A stretch of 20,517 nt of DNA from an uncultured Flavobacteriales bacterium. GTDB taxonomy: Bacteria; Bacteroidota; Bacteroidia; Flavobacteriales; Weeksellaceae. The first letter of the stretch is position 1; each line of letters opens with the position of its first letter. The position numbers and the translations under genes were made by a program. The notes beneath the pieces were generated by a model that saw nothing but the letters and a program-made list of their open reading frames with translations, was not told the origin of the DNA and made no database searches. Below, in pieces: positions 1 to 5,971 of the stretch. Location: the NCBI GenBank assembly GCA_937876095.1, contig CALFIE010000018.1:1-20517 (forward strand), written 5' to 3'.

Positions 1-102
1 TTATTTTTATTTAGAATGATTTAAAAGAGCAAATTTAATACAATTTAACTCAATATCAAATTAGTTGTGAGTAATTTATCTATTAGAATTATTGATAAAG
101 TT

Positions 103-110
103 TAACTTTG
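103..110 (+). promoter_or_regulatory. -7 promoter box for the GLPGLI gene
   Basis: TAACTTTG fits the Bacteroidota -7 consensus TAnnTTTG and lies 34 bases before the start codon at 145. No TTTG box is seen at the usual 19-21 base spacing upstream, so only half of the promoter is supported. The rest of 1-144 is AT-rich and shows nothing else I can name. Confidence 0.45.
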
Positions 111-144
111 TTGCTCTTTATTAATCAAAAGAAGAAAAAAACCT

Positions 145-981
145 ATGAAAAAAATAGCAATTGTACTATTTGCAAGCATTTATGGAATGGTACTCGCACA
201 AAATTCTAGATTTGTCTATCAAGTAACAATGAAGTCAGATTCTACTGCAGCACCAACTGTGGAAAATGCGTATTTAGATGTGTCACCAGAAAAATCGTTG
301 TTTTATGGTGAAAAAAGAATGCAGCGAGACAGTATTATGAAACGTGCTTTCCAGACCAGAAATTTCAATTTTGATAGATCTCAAATGGAGCAATACCGAA
401 CCAACATCAATTATTTAATTGAAAAAAAATTGGCAGACAAAAAAGTCACTTACAACGATAGAATTGCAAGAGACCAATATTCCTATGATGAAGATCGTGA
501 TCTTAGCTGGAAAATTCTTCCAGAAACTGTTAAAATAGGGGAGTATAAAACTCAAAAAGCTGAAACCGAATTTGCTGGAAGAAAATGGATCGCTTGGTTT
601 ACGCAAGATATTCCTTTTCAAGATGGGCCGTATAAATTTTATGGTTTACCAGGTTTAATTGTAAAAGTAGAAGATTCCAAAGGAAATTTCTCTTTTGACC
701 TGAAAGAAACCAAAAAATTGGCAGAACTCCCAAGTTTTGACAATCGTTTTGGTAACAAATTGACCGTAAAAAGAGCCGATTATTTGAAACAGCAAGATAA
801 ATTCCGAAAGGATCCAATGTCGTTTTTCCAACAAACAGGAGGTGGTGGTTTTGGTGGTGGAATGAGGATTGAAACACCACGAAGTTCTTCACCACAAAAC
901 GATGCAGAAAGAAGAAAACGCATGGAAGAGCGTGTAAAAGAAGAACTAAAAAACAACAACAATCCTATTGAATTGAAATAA
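145..981 (+). CDS. GLPGLI family secreted protein
   Basis: This 278-residue protein carries the signature GLPGLI at residues 167-172, in the context YKFYGLPGLIVKVED, which defines a Bacteroidota-specific family of unknown function. Residues 1-19 form a signal peptide (two lysines, a hydrophobic stretch, then VLAQN), so the protein is exported to the periplasm or cell surface. The middle part (about 120-165) has the WKILPET and RKWIAWFT segments usual before the signature. The C-terminus is unusual in composition: a glycine-rich patch at about 232-240 is followed by a highly charged tail rich in Arg, Glu, Lys and Asn. It appears to be transcribed alone, with a -7 box 34 bases upstream and a possible terminator at 1079-1110. 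Family assignment is firm; the molecular role is unknown. Confidence 0.88.
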   Translation: MKKIAIVLFASIYGMVLAQNSRFVYQVTMKSDSTAAPTVENAYLDVSPEKSLFYGEKRMQRDSIMKRAFQTRNFNFDRSQMEQYRTNINYLIEKKLADKKVTYNDRIARDQYSYDEDRDLSWKILPETVKIGEYKTQKAETEFAGRKWIAWFTQDIPFQDGPYKFYGLPGLIVKVEDSKGNFSFDLKETKKLAELPSFDNRFGNKLTVKRADYLKQQDKFRKDPMSFFQQTGGGGFGGGMRIETPRSSSPQNDAERRKRMEERVKEELKNNNNPIELK

Positions 982-1078
982 TCGTTCTGCGAAACAATAA
1001 ATATACATAAATAAGCATTTGGTGATTAGTTTCCTAGTGTTTTTTTTGGTAAGTAAAAGAACTTTTTTGAATAATTTT

Positions 1079-1110
1079 TCCTTCAAAATTATCAAAACTT
1101 GAAGGATTTT
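1079..1110 (+). terminator. Possible intrinsic terminator after the GLPGLI gene
   Basis: An 8-bp perfect stem, TCCTTCAA (1079-1086) with TTGAAGGA (1099-1106), has a 12-base loop and is followed by TTTT. It sits about 100 bases after the GLPGLI stop codon and before the hflX promoter box. The stem is short and AT-rich and the T-run is interrupted, so confidence is moderate. Confidence 0.4.
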
Positions 1111-1151
1111 AGTTTAGTAAAATCCGTGAAAACTATAGGAAATAAATTCCG

Positions 1152-1159
1152 TATTTTTG
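1152..1159 (+). promoter_or_regulatory. -7 promoter box for hflX
   Basis: TATTTTTG matches TAnnTTTG. It lies 54 bases before the preferred ATG (1214) and upstream of the palindromic repeat at 1181-1204, which places that repeat inside the transcribed leader. No clear -33 TTTG was found. Confidence 0.45.
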
Positions 1160-1180
1160 TAAAAAATAAGAGAAGTAACG

Positions 1181-1204
1181 GATTGCTTCGTGCCTCGCAA
1201 TGAC
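1181..1204. repeat. Short palindromic repeat in the hflX leader
   Basis: GATTGC and GCAATGAC flank TTCGTGCCTC, so ATTGC (1182-1186) can pair with GCAAT (1197-1201). From memory, the reverse complement (TCATTGCGAGG...GAAGCAATC) is a dispersed repeat seen in many unrelated bacteria. It is far more GC-rich than its surroundings. A GTG at 1190 inside it is in frame with hflX, but the codons it would add are repeat sequence, so I do not use it as the start. Confidence 0.6.
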
Positions 1205-1213
1205 AATTATTTT

Positions 1214-2425
1214 ATGCTCGAAAAAAACAACCACCAATACGAAACCGCAGTTCTTGTCGGTGTCATCACACAACATCAAGACGAAGAAAAACTCGACGAA
1301 TATTTAGATGAGTTAGAGTTTCTCGCTTATACAGCAGGAGCAAGTGTCGCAAAACGATTTACTCAAAAACTGACGCAACCTGATTCCAAAACTTTTGTTG
1401 GGAGCGGAAAAGCGCAAGAAATTAAGGACTATGTAAAAGAAAACAACATCGGAACCGTGATTTTCGATGATGAATTATCGCCTTCTCAACTCAAAAATTT
1501 GGAAAGAGAAATGGAAGTGAAAATTTTAGACAGAACCAATCTGATTCTAGATATTTTCGCACAAAGAGCACAAACTTCTTATGCGAGAACGCAGGTAGAA
1601 TTGGCTCAATATCAATATCTTTTACCAAGATTAACCAGAATGTGGACGCACTTAGAACGTCAAAAAGGAGGAATCGGAATGCGTGGTCCTGGTGAAACCG
1701 AAATTGAAACCGACCGAAGAATTATTCGTGACCGAATTTCACTTTTAAAAGAAAAACTGAAAACCATAGATAAACAAATGTCTACTCAAAGGCAAAATCG
1801 TGGAAAAGTGGTTCGTGTTGCACTGGTTGGTTACACCAATGTTGGGAAATCTACACTAATGAATGCCATTTCTAAATCTGATGTTTTTGCAGAAAATAAA
1901 TTGTTTGCAACGCTCGATACAACCGTGAGAAAAGTCGTGATTGGCAATTTGCCATTTTTGTTGACAGACACGGTTGGTTTCATTAGAAAATTGCCAACAC
2001 AATTGGTAGAAAGTTTCAAATCTACTTTAGATGAAGTTCGGGAAGCCGATTTGCTCGTTCATGTTGTAGATATTTCTAACCCAAATTTTGAAGACCAAAT
2101 TGATTCGGTGAATCAAATTTTAATGGAAATTAATGCGCATCAAAAACCAATGGTAGTGGTTTTCAATAAGATAGATGCTTTTGCTTACGAGAAAAAAGAC
2201 GAAGACGATTTAACACCTTCTAACAAAAAAAATATTTCTCTGGAAGAATGGAAAAAAACTTGGATGGCAAAATCCAAATATCCTACCGTTTTTATTTCGG
2301 CACTTACTAAAGAAAATTTCCCTGAAATGAAGAAATTAATTTATGATGAGGTGCTGAAAATCCACATTTCACGATTTCCTTACAACGATTTCTTGTTTGA
2401 GTATTTTGATGATGAAGAGGTGTAA
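1214..2425 (+). CDS. hflX: GTPase HflX
   Basis: HflX is a ribosome-associated GTPase that splits stalled or stress-inactivated 70S ribosomes in the cytoplasm. The protein is 403 residues from the ATG at 1214. An N-terminal HflX domain includes KTFVGSGKAQEI and FDDELSPSQLKNLE. The conserved linker GGIGMRGPGETEIETDRR lies at about 152-169 and is followed by a coiled segment (about 170-195). The G domain shows G1 GYTNVGKST (206-214), G3 DTVGF (252-256) and G4 NKID. A GTG at 1190 would add eight residues encoded by an intergenic repeat, so the ATG is preferred. The charged region at about 350-365 is a G-domain insertion. It appears to be transcribed alone. Identification is secure. Confidence 0.96.
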   Translation: MLEKNNHQYETAVLVGVITQHQDEEKLDEYLDELEFLAYTAGASVAKRFTQKLTQPDSKTFVGSGKAQEIKDYVKENNIGTVIFDDELSPSQLKNLEREMEVKILDRTNLILDIFAQRAQTSYARTQVELAQYQYLLPRLTRMWTHLERQKGGIGMRGPGETEIETDRRIIRDRISLLKEKLKTIDKQMSTQRQNRGKVVRVALVGYTNVGKSTLMNAISKSDVFAENKLFATLDTTVRKVVIGNLPFLLTDTVGFIRKLPTQLVESFKSTLDEVREADLLVHVVDISNPNFEDQIDSVNQILMEINAHQKPMVVVFNKIDAFAYEKKDEDDLTPSNKKNISLEEWKKTWMAKSKYPTVFISALTKENFPEMKKLIYDEVLKIHISRFPYNDFLFEYFDDEEV

Positions 2426-2442
2426 AGTCGTAAAGTTGTTCG

Positions 2443-2781
2443 ATGCATATTTATTATTTTGAAAAATTAGAAGTTTTGTTAAAAACAAATATATGGTTAC
2501 GTATTGATATCCAGACTCAGAAAAATTTGGAATTACAAATCAGATCCGAATAGCAAGCTTGAGCATAATAGCCAATTTGCAGAAAGTTTCGCAAGAAATT
2601 CAAATATTGAAAAAGCAAGATATATTAATATTGCTTATAGTTCTTGTATTGAAGTTATTAATTCCATAATAATATCTTTAGATTTGAATTTCATTAATTA
2701 TGAAGAATATCATAGCCTATGACAAGAAGCAGAAAATTATTTTATCAACTCAACGCTCTTTATAAATCCAATTCAAAATAG
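2443..2781 (+). pseudogene. Decayed four-helix-bundle (S23/IVS-type) protein gene
   Basis: No single frame is open throughout, but pieces in all three frames line up in order with the four-helix-bundle family known as 'four helix bundle protein' or 23S-rRNA-intervening-sequence protein. From ATG 2443 comes YYFEKLEV (family: F-K-LEVWQ). From about 2529, shifted, comes GITNQIRIASLSIIAN (family: GLTNQIRRASVSIPSNIAEG). From about 2575, shifted again, come FAESFARNSN, YINIAYSSCIEV and LDLNFINYEEYHSL, which run into a TGA at 2720-2722. From about 2733, shifted a third time, comes LFYQLNALYKSNSK, ending at TAG 2779-2781. Each shift has the same sign, as expected from one-base losses. The whole span of about 113 codon equivalents fits the family length. 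The 72-codon piece at 2504-2722 could be mistaken for a small gene. Confidence 0.8.
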
Positions 2782-2813
2782 CAATTCACAAATTAAAGAA
2801 TCAACTACTTAAC

Positions 2814-3527
2814 ATGAAAACCCAAATACTTGAAGCTCTACAATTTCTTTCCACGCCTGAAAAGCGTGATTTTTTACCTTACTTTTTCAAAACAGGAAAA
2901 GGTCAATATGCAGAAGGTGACCAATTTATTGGAGTAGTTGTTCCTGATTCTAGAAAATTGGTGAAAGAATATTGGCAAAAAGCAACATTAGACGATGTTC
3001 AAGAAATTTTGGAATCAAAATTTCACGAGATGAGGTTGGTTGCACTTATGATGTTGGTGACAAAATTTGAGAAAACCAAAGATAAAGATGAACAGAAAAA
3101 AATGATTGATTTTTACTTGAAGAATACAAAACATATTAACAATTGGGATTTGGTAGATACTTCTTGTTATAAAATTTTAGGAAGATATTGTTTTGAAAAT
3201 CAGCAAGATGATATTCTTAGAAAATTATCAGACTCTGAAAATATGTGGGAAAAACGAATTGCTGTAGTTGCAACCATGCACTACATCAAAAAAGGAAATC
3301 AATTTAATTTAACCCAAGAATTGGCACTGAACAATCTCAATCATCCTCATGATTTGATGCATAAAGCAAATGGTTGGCTTTTACGCGAAATTGGGGGTAA
3401 AGATGAATCTGTTTTACTACAATTTTTGAAAAAACACTATCAAAATATGCCAAGAACATCACTTAGATATGCCATAGAAAAATTAGACGAAAACTTGCGA
3501 CAAGATTTTTTGAAAGGGAGAATATAA
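2814..3527 (+). CDS. AlkD-like DNA alkylation repair protein
   Basis: This 237-residue all-helical HEAT-repeat protein belongs to the AlkD family, DNA glycosylases that remove cationic alkylated bases such as 3-methyladenine and 7-methylguanine without flipping the base. The B. cereus AlkD active site (Trp109, Asp113, Arg148, Trp187) has clear counterparts here: W111 and D115 in NNWDLVDTS, R148 in WEKRIAVVAT and W188 in GWLLREIG. The length is typical of the family. It begins 32 bases after the decayed four-helix-bundle gene and is followed by DUF6122 after 64 bases that contain an inverted repeat. No clear promoter box is seen nearby. Family assignment is firm; glycosylase activity is inferred from the conserved residues. 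Confidence 0.92.
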   Translation: MKTQILEALQFLSTPEKRDFLPYFFKTGKGQYAEGDQFIGVVVPDSRKLVKEYWQKATLDDVQEILESKFHEMRLVALMMLVTKFEKTKDKDEQKKMIDFYLKNTKHINNWDLVDTSCYKILGRYCFENQQDDILRKLSDSENMWEKRIAVVATMHYIKKGNQFNLTQELALNNLNHPHDLMHKANGWLLREIGGKDESVLLQFLKKHYQNMPRTSLRYAIEKLDENLRQDFLKGRI

Positions 3528-3534
3528 ACAACAA

Positions 3535-3582
3535 ACCCTTTCTGCGTTTTAATTTTCTTTACGCATAGTACGCAAAAAGGGT
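3535..3582. repeat. Inverted repeat with 9-base dimer between alkD and DUF6122
   Basis: ACCCTTTCTGCGT (3535-3547) and ACGCAAAAAGGGT (3570-3582) pair at 12 of 13 positions around a 22-base loop. The right half also holds a 9-base-period dimer, TACGCATAG then TACGCAAAA (3560-3577). It fills most of the 64-base gap between two same-strand genes. No T-run follows on the plus strand, so it is not a classic terminator. Confidence 0.65.
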
Positions 3583-3591
3583 CATCAAATT

Positions 3592-3930
3592 ATGGAATAT
3601 TTACAATATTTTACCCATTTTTTTTTGCACCTATTGTTTCCTGCAATAGTAGCTAAGGTTTTTTTTAAAAAAAACTGGAAAAAAGCGTATCTATTGATAT
3701 TGACAACTATGTTGGTAGATGTAGACCACCTTTTGGCAACTCCAGTTTTTCAATTTGGGAGATGCAGCATCGGTTTTCATCCGTTACACAGTTATGTTGC
3801 GATTGTAATTTATTTTTTGGGAGCTCTTTTCCTGAAAGGAAATTATCGAATCATTGCAATTGGTTTGCTGTTGCATATGTTTACCGATTTTCAGGATTAT
3901 TATTTTTGGAATGTTTTTTTACATCATTAG
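3592..3930 (+). CDS. DUF6122 family small membrane protein
   Basis: This 112-residue integral membrane protein matches DUF6122 as I recall the family. Its conserved segments are TTMLVDVDHLLATP (about 38-51), RCSIGFHPLHSY (57-68) and GLLLHMFTDFQDYY (92-105). Four hydrophobic segments are likely, at about 6-24, 30-48, 65-82 and 85-100. The DVDHLLATP, FHPLHSY and LLHMFTD motifs recall the His/Asp pattern of the YdjM/DUF457 membrane-bound hydrolase-like proteins, so metal binding is conceivable but unproven. The function is unknown. The stop codon TAG (3928-3930) overlaps the stop codon of the converging globin gene. Confidence 0.82.
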   Translation: MEYLQYFTHFFLHLLFPAIVAKVFFKKNWKKAYLLILTTMLVDVDHLLATPVFQFGRCSIGFHPLHSYVAIVIYFLGALFLKGNYRIIAIGLLLHMFTDFQDYYFWNVFLHH

Positions 3931-4322
3931 TCTGCAGAATTTGCCCTCAATTTGGTGTCCACATCCATTTTATACGCCATCAGATTTGCCACGTTTCCGG
4001 CTTTCTTTTTGGCTGATTCTGCCATTTCACCGGTAAATAATTCATCTACAGTCTCTTTCCAAAGTGCAATCCACGTTTCGAAATGGTGTTTTTGCATCGC
4101 TTGTTGTTCATTGATTGGGAAATGTGCAGACATCGGATTTCCTTTGTAGGCAACTTCCCCGAAAAGCAAAGTCGCCCAGAAATTATACATTTTGGGTAGA
4201 TGTTTGCTCCAATCTACTTTCATAATATCATTAAAGAAAAAACCGATTTCAGATTTTTCTACTTTTTCATAAAAAGTGTTCACCAAAACTTCGATATCTT
4301 GCCGATTTTCCAGATTTTTCAT
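3927..4322 (-). CDS. Group III truncated hemoglobin
   Basis: This is a 131-residue 2/2 globin whose heme would bind O2, NO or related ligands. Against the Campylobacter jejuni Ctb protein (group III) I align TyrB10 with Y18 (FYEKV), HisE7 with H41 (DWSKHLPKMYNFW), the proximal HisF8 with H67 (SAHFPI) and TrpG8 with W84 (FETWIALW). All four key residues are present, so heme binding is likely. An upstream in-frame ATG at 4370 would add 16 residues, but family length and the -7 box directly before 4322 favour the shorter form. The gene is divergent from the K+ channel gene across 70 bases and converges on DUF6122 with a 4-base overlap. The role could be NO or peroxide handling or O2 management; the sequence does not decide. 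Confidence 0.9.
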   Translation of the reverse strand: MKNLENRQDIEVLVNTFYEKVEKSEIGFFFNDIMKVDWSKHLPKMYNFWATLLFGEVAYKGNPMSAHFPINEQQAMQKHHFETWIALWKETVDELFTGEMAESAKKKAGNVANLMAYKMDVDTKLRANSAD

Positions 4323-4326
4323 AAAA

Positions 4327-4334
4327 CAAAAGTA
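4327..4334 (-). promoter_or_regulatory. -7 promoter box for the globin gene
   Basis: On the minus strand this reads TACTTTTG, a full TAnnTTTG match, with only four bases between it and the ATG at 4322. Transcription would start at or next to the start codon, so a leaderless or nearly leaderless mRNA is predicted. No -33 box at the usual spacing is clear. Confidence 0.5.
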
Positions 4335-4377
4335 AGAAATTGGCTTGTAATGGAGTATGATTTCAGTCAATTAATTA

Positions 4378-4385
4378 TAAATTTG
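4378..4385 (+). promoter_or_regulatory. -7 promoter box for the K+ channel gene
   Basis: TAAATTTG is a full -7 match ending seven bases before the ATG at 4393. As for the divergent globin gene, the transcript would have almost no 5' leader. No TTTG is seen at the standard upstream distance. Confidence 0.5.
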
Positions 4386-4392
4386 CACTATT

Positions 4393-5364
4393 ATGGCAAG
4401 AAGTTTTAGAAAAATCAGACAAAAAAAAATAATCGACACTGGTTTTGGTAGCAATGTTTCAGGAAGATATTTAAACAAAGACGGTTTCCCAAACGTAGAG
4501 CGAAAAGGCATCCCAATTTTTAGTAGATTCAGTTGGTATCATAGTTTGATGTATCTCAGTACTTGGCGATTTGTTTTTTGGATGTTTTCAGGATTTGTTT
4601 CCCTCAATTTTATTTTCGCAATAATTTATTATTTTATAGGAGTAGAACATCTTACCGGAATTGATAAATCTACACCGTTCAATGAATTTATTGACGTGTT
4701 TTTTTTCAGCACCCAAACTTTTACCACGGTTGGTTATGGTAGAGTTGCACCAGTTGGTTTTTTGGCCAATGTTACCTCCACTTTTGAGGCGTTTCTTGGT
4801 TTGCTTGTTTTTGCCATTGCAACAGGTCTTTTTTATGGTCGATTTTCCAGACCAAGAGCTTTTCTAAAATTCTCAGAAAATATTTTAGTTTCACCATATC
4901 AGGAAGTTACATCACTAATGTTTAGAATGGCTCCTTATAAAAATAATGCACTTACAGACGGACATGTAATAGTTACTTCGGCAATAGAAACAATAGAAGA
5001 TGGTGTTTTGCAAAGCAATTTTTATAATCTTAAAGTAGAACTCGACCGAATAAATACCCTTACTTTGAACTGGACGGTAGTTCATAAAATAGACCAAGAT
5101 TCTCCTTTTTTTGGTTTTACCAAAGAAGATTTTACCAGCAATGACACCAATATAGAAATTATGGTTCAGGTAAGAGCTTTCGATGATGTTTTTGCGAATA
5201 CGGTGGTTCAGAAAACTTCCTACATTAATTCTGAAATTGTATACGGCGCAAAATTTGTGAAAATGTACGAACCAAGCAGTGATAATTTATCTACTGTTTT
5301 GGATTTGTCTAAAATTAATGAATATCAGATCGTTGAATTGCCAAAAATTACTGTAGAAAACTGA
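4393..5364 (+). CDS. Inward-rectifier-type (KirBac-like) potassium channel
   Basis: This 323-residue protein has the Kir layout: a cytoplasmic N-terminus with a slide-helix region (about 43-56), TM1 (about 57-83), a pore helix (98-110), the filter TTVGYG (111-116), TM2 (about 121-149) and a C-terminal immunoglobulin-like cytoplasmic domain (about 155-315). It should form a tetrameric K+ channel in the inner membrane, gated through the cytoplasmic domain. The residue after GYG is arginine, whereas KirBac1.1 and 3.1 have aspartate there as I recall. Its stop codon TGA (5362-5364) shares a base with the ATG of the next gene, which suggests translational coupling. The -7 box is seven bases before the start codon. 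Confidence 0.93.
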   Translation: MARSFRKIRQKKIIDTGFGSNVSGRYLNKDGFPNVERKGIPIFSRFSWYHSLMYLSTWRFVFWMFSGFVSLNFIFAIIYYFIGVEHLTGIDKSTPFNEFIDVFFFSTQTFTTVGYGRVAPVGFLANVTSTFEAFLGLLVFAIATGLFYGRFSRPRAFLKFSENILVSPYQEVTSLMFRMAPYKNNALTDGHVIVTSAIETIEDGVLQSNFYNLKVELDRINTLTLNWTVVHKIDQDSPFFGFTKEDFTSNDTNIEIMVQVRAFDDVFANTVVQKTSYINSEIVYGAKFVKMYEPSSDNLSTVLDLSKINEYQIVELPKITVEN

Positions 5365-5852
5365 TGGATATAGCATTAAACAAAAATCTTGCACTCCAAA
5401 AGCAAAAGGAACACAAAAAATTTTTGGAATCTCTGAAAAAGAAACCACCAAAAAATTTAGATTATTTGGCGCAAGAAATACACGATGAGGTTTTTGATGA
5501 GGTAGATTGCTTACAATGTGCCAATTGCTGTAAAACGACTGGTCCTCTCTACACCGAAAAAGACATCGAAAGAATTTCAAAATTTTTGAAAATGAAACCG
5601 CTAGATTTCGAAGCAAAATTTTTGAAAATAGATGAAGATAATGATAAGGTTTTACAAAATCTCCCTTGTTTTTTCTTGAACAGCGATAATTCTTGCCAAA
5701 TTTACGAAGTAAGACCAAAAGCGTGCAGAGAATATCCACACACAGACCGCAAGAAAATCTATCAGATCAATAACCTAATGTTGAAAAACACCGTGATTTG
5801 TCCCGCTGCATTTTTGTGGGTAGAAAAAATGGTCGAGAAAGCAGGAAAGTAA
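5364..5852 (+). CDS. YkgJ family cysteine-cluster protein
   Basis: This 162-residue protein has the YkgJ (UPF0153) cysteine pattern: C49-x2-C52-x2-CC (55-56), then C102, C111, C121 (RPKACREYP) and C146 (ICPAA). These eight cysteines are thought to bind zinc or an Fe-S cluster, and the biochemical role is unknown. The first 35 residues are lysine-rich and probably helical. No signal peptide or membrane segment is seen, so it is cytoplasmic. Its ATG overlaps the stop codon of the K+ channel gene (TGATG), so the two are almost certainly cotranscribed and may be coupled in translation. Nothing in the sequence explains a link between them. Confidence 0.88.
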   Translation: MDIALNKNLALQKQKEHKKFLESLKKKPPKNLDYLAQEIHDEVFDEVDCLQCANCCKTTGPLYTEKDIERISKFLKMKPLDFEAKFLKIDEDNDKVLQNLPCFFLNSDNSCQIYEVRPKACREYPHTDRKKIYQINNLMLKNTVICPAAFLWVEKMVEKAGK

Positions 5853-5884
5853 TAAATGGCTGATTCTTTAGATGAAAATTTCTC

Positions 5885-5915
5885 ACAAAAAAGTCACAGA
5901 TTTTATCTGTGACTT
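5885..5915 (-). terminator. Intrinsic terminator of gdhA
   Basis: A 10-bp perfect stem, AAGTCACAGA (5891-5900) with TCTGTGACTT (5906-5915), has a five-base loop. On the minus strand the stem runs into six T residues, as expected for termination of gdhA, whose stop codon is 57 bases upstream. On the plus strand no T-run follows closely, so termination of the YkgJ gene here would be weaker. Confidence 0.8.
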
Positions 5916-5971
5916 CCACCTCTCAAATTTTTACTTTTTATTTATAAGGCTTTTTATATAGAATCAATTAT

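Noticed and set aside
1190..1213. GTG start adding eight residues to HflX
   Set aside because: The added codons lie in an intergenic palindromic repeat; the ATG at 1214 fits the family's N-terminus.
2679..2686. TAGATTTG as a promoter for alkD
   Set aside because: It encodes conserved residues (LDL) of the decayed gene and lies 127 bases from the ATG, so it is probably a chance match.
2504..2722. A 72-codon open frame that could be called a new small protein
   Set aside because: Its second half matches the middle of the four-helix-bundle family, and the missing ends are found in other frames on either side, so it is a piece of a decayed gene.
3762..4036. Open frames of 84 and 60 codons overlapping DUF6122 and the globin
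   Set aside because: They are shifted-frame shadows across two real genes with no recognisable domain.
4323..4370. Upstream ATG giving the globin 16 extra residues
   Set aside because: The -7 box lies inside that extension, and group III globins begin near the second Met.
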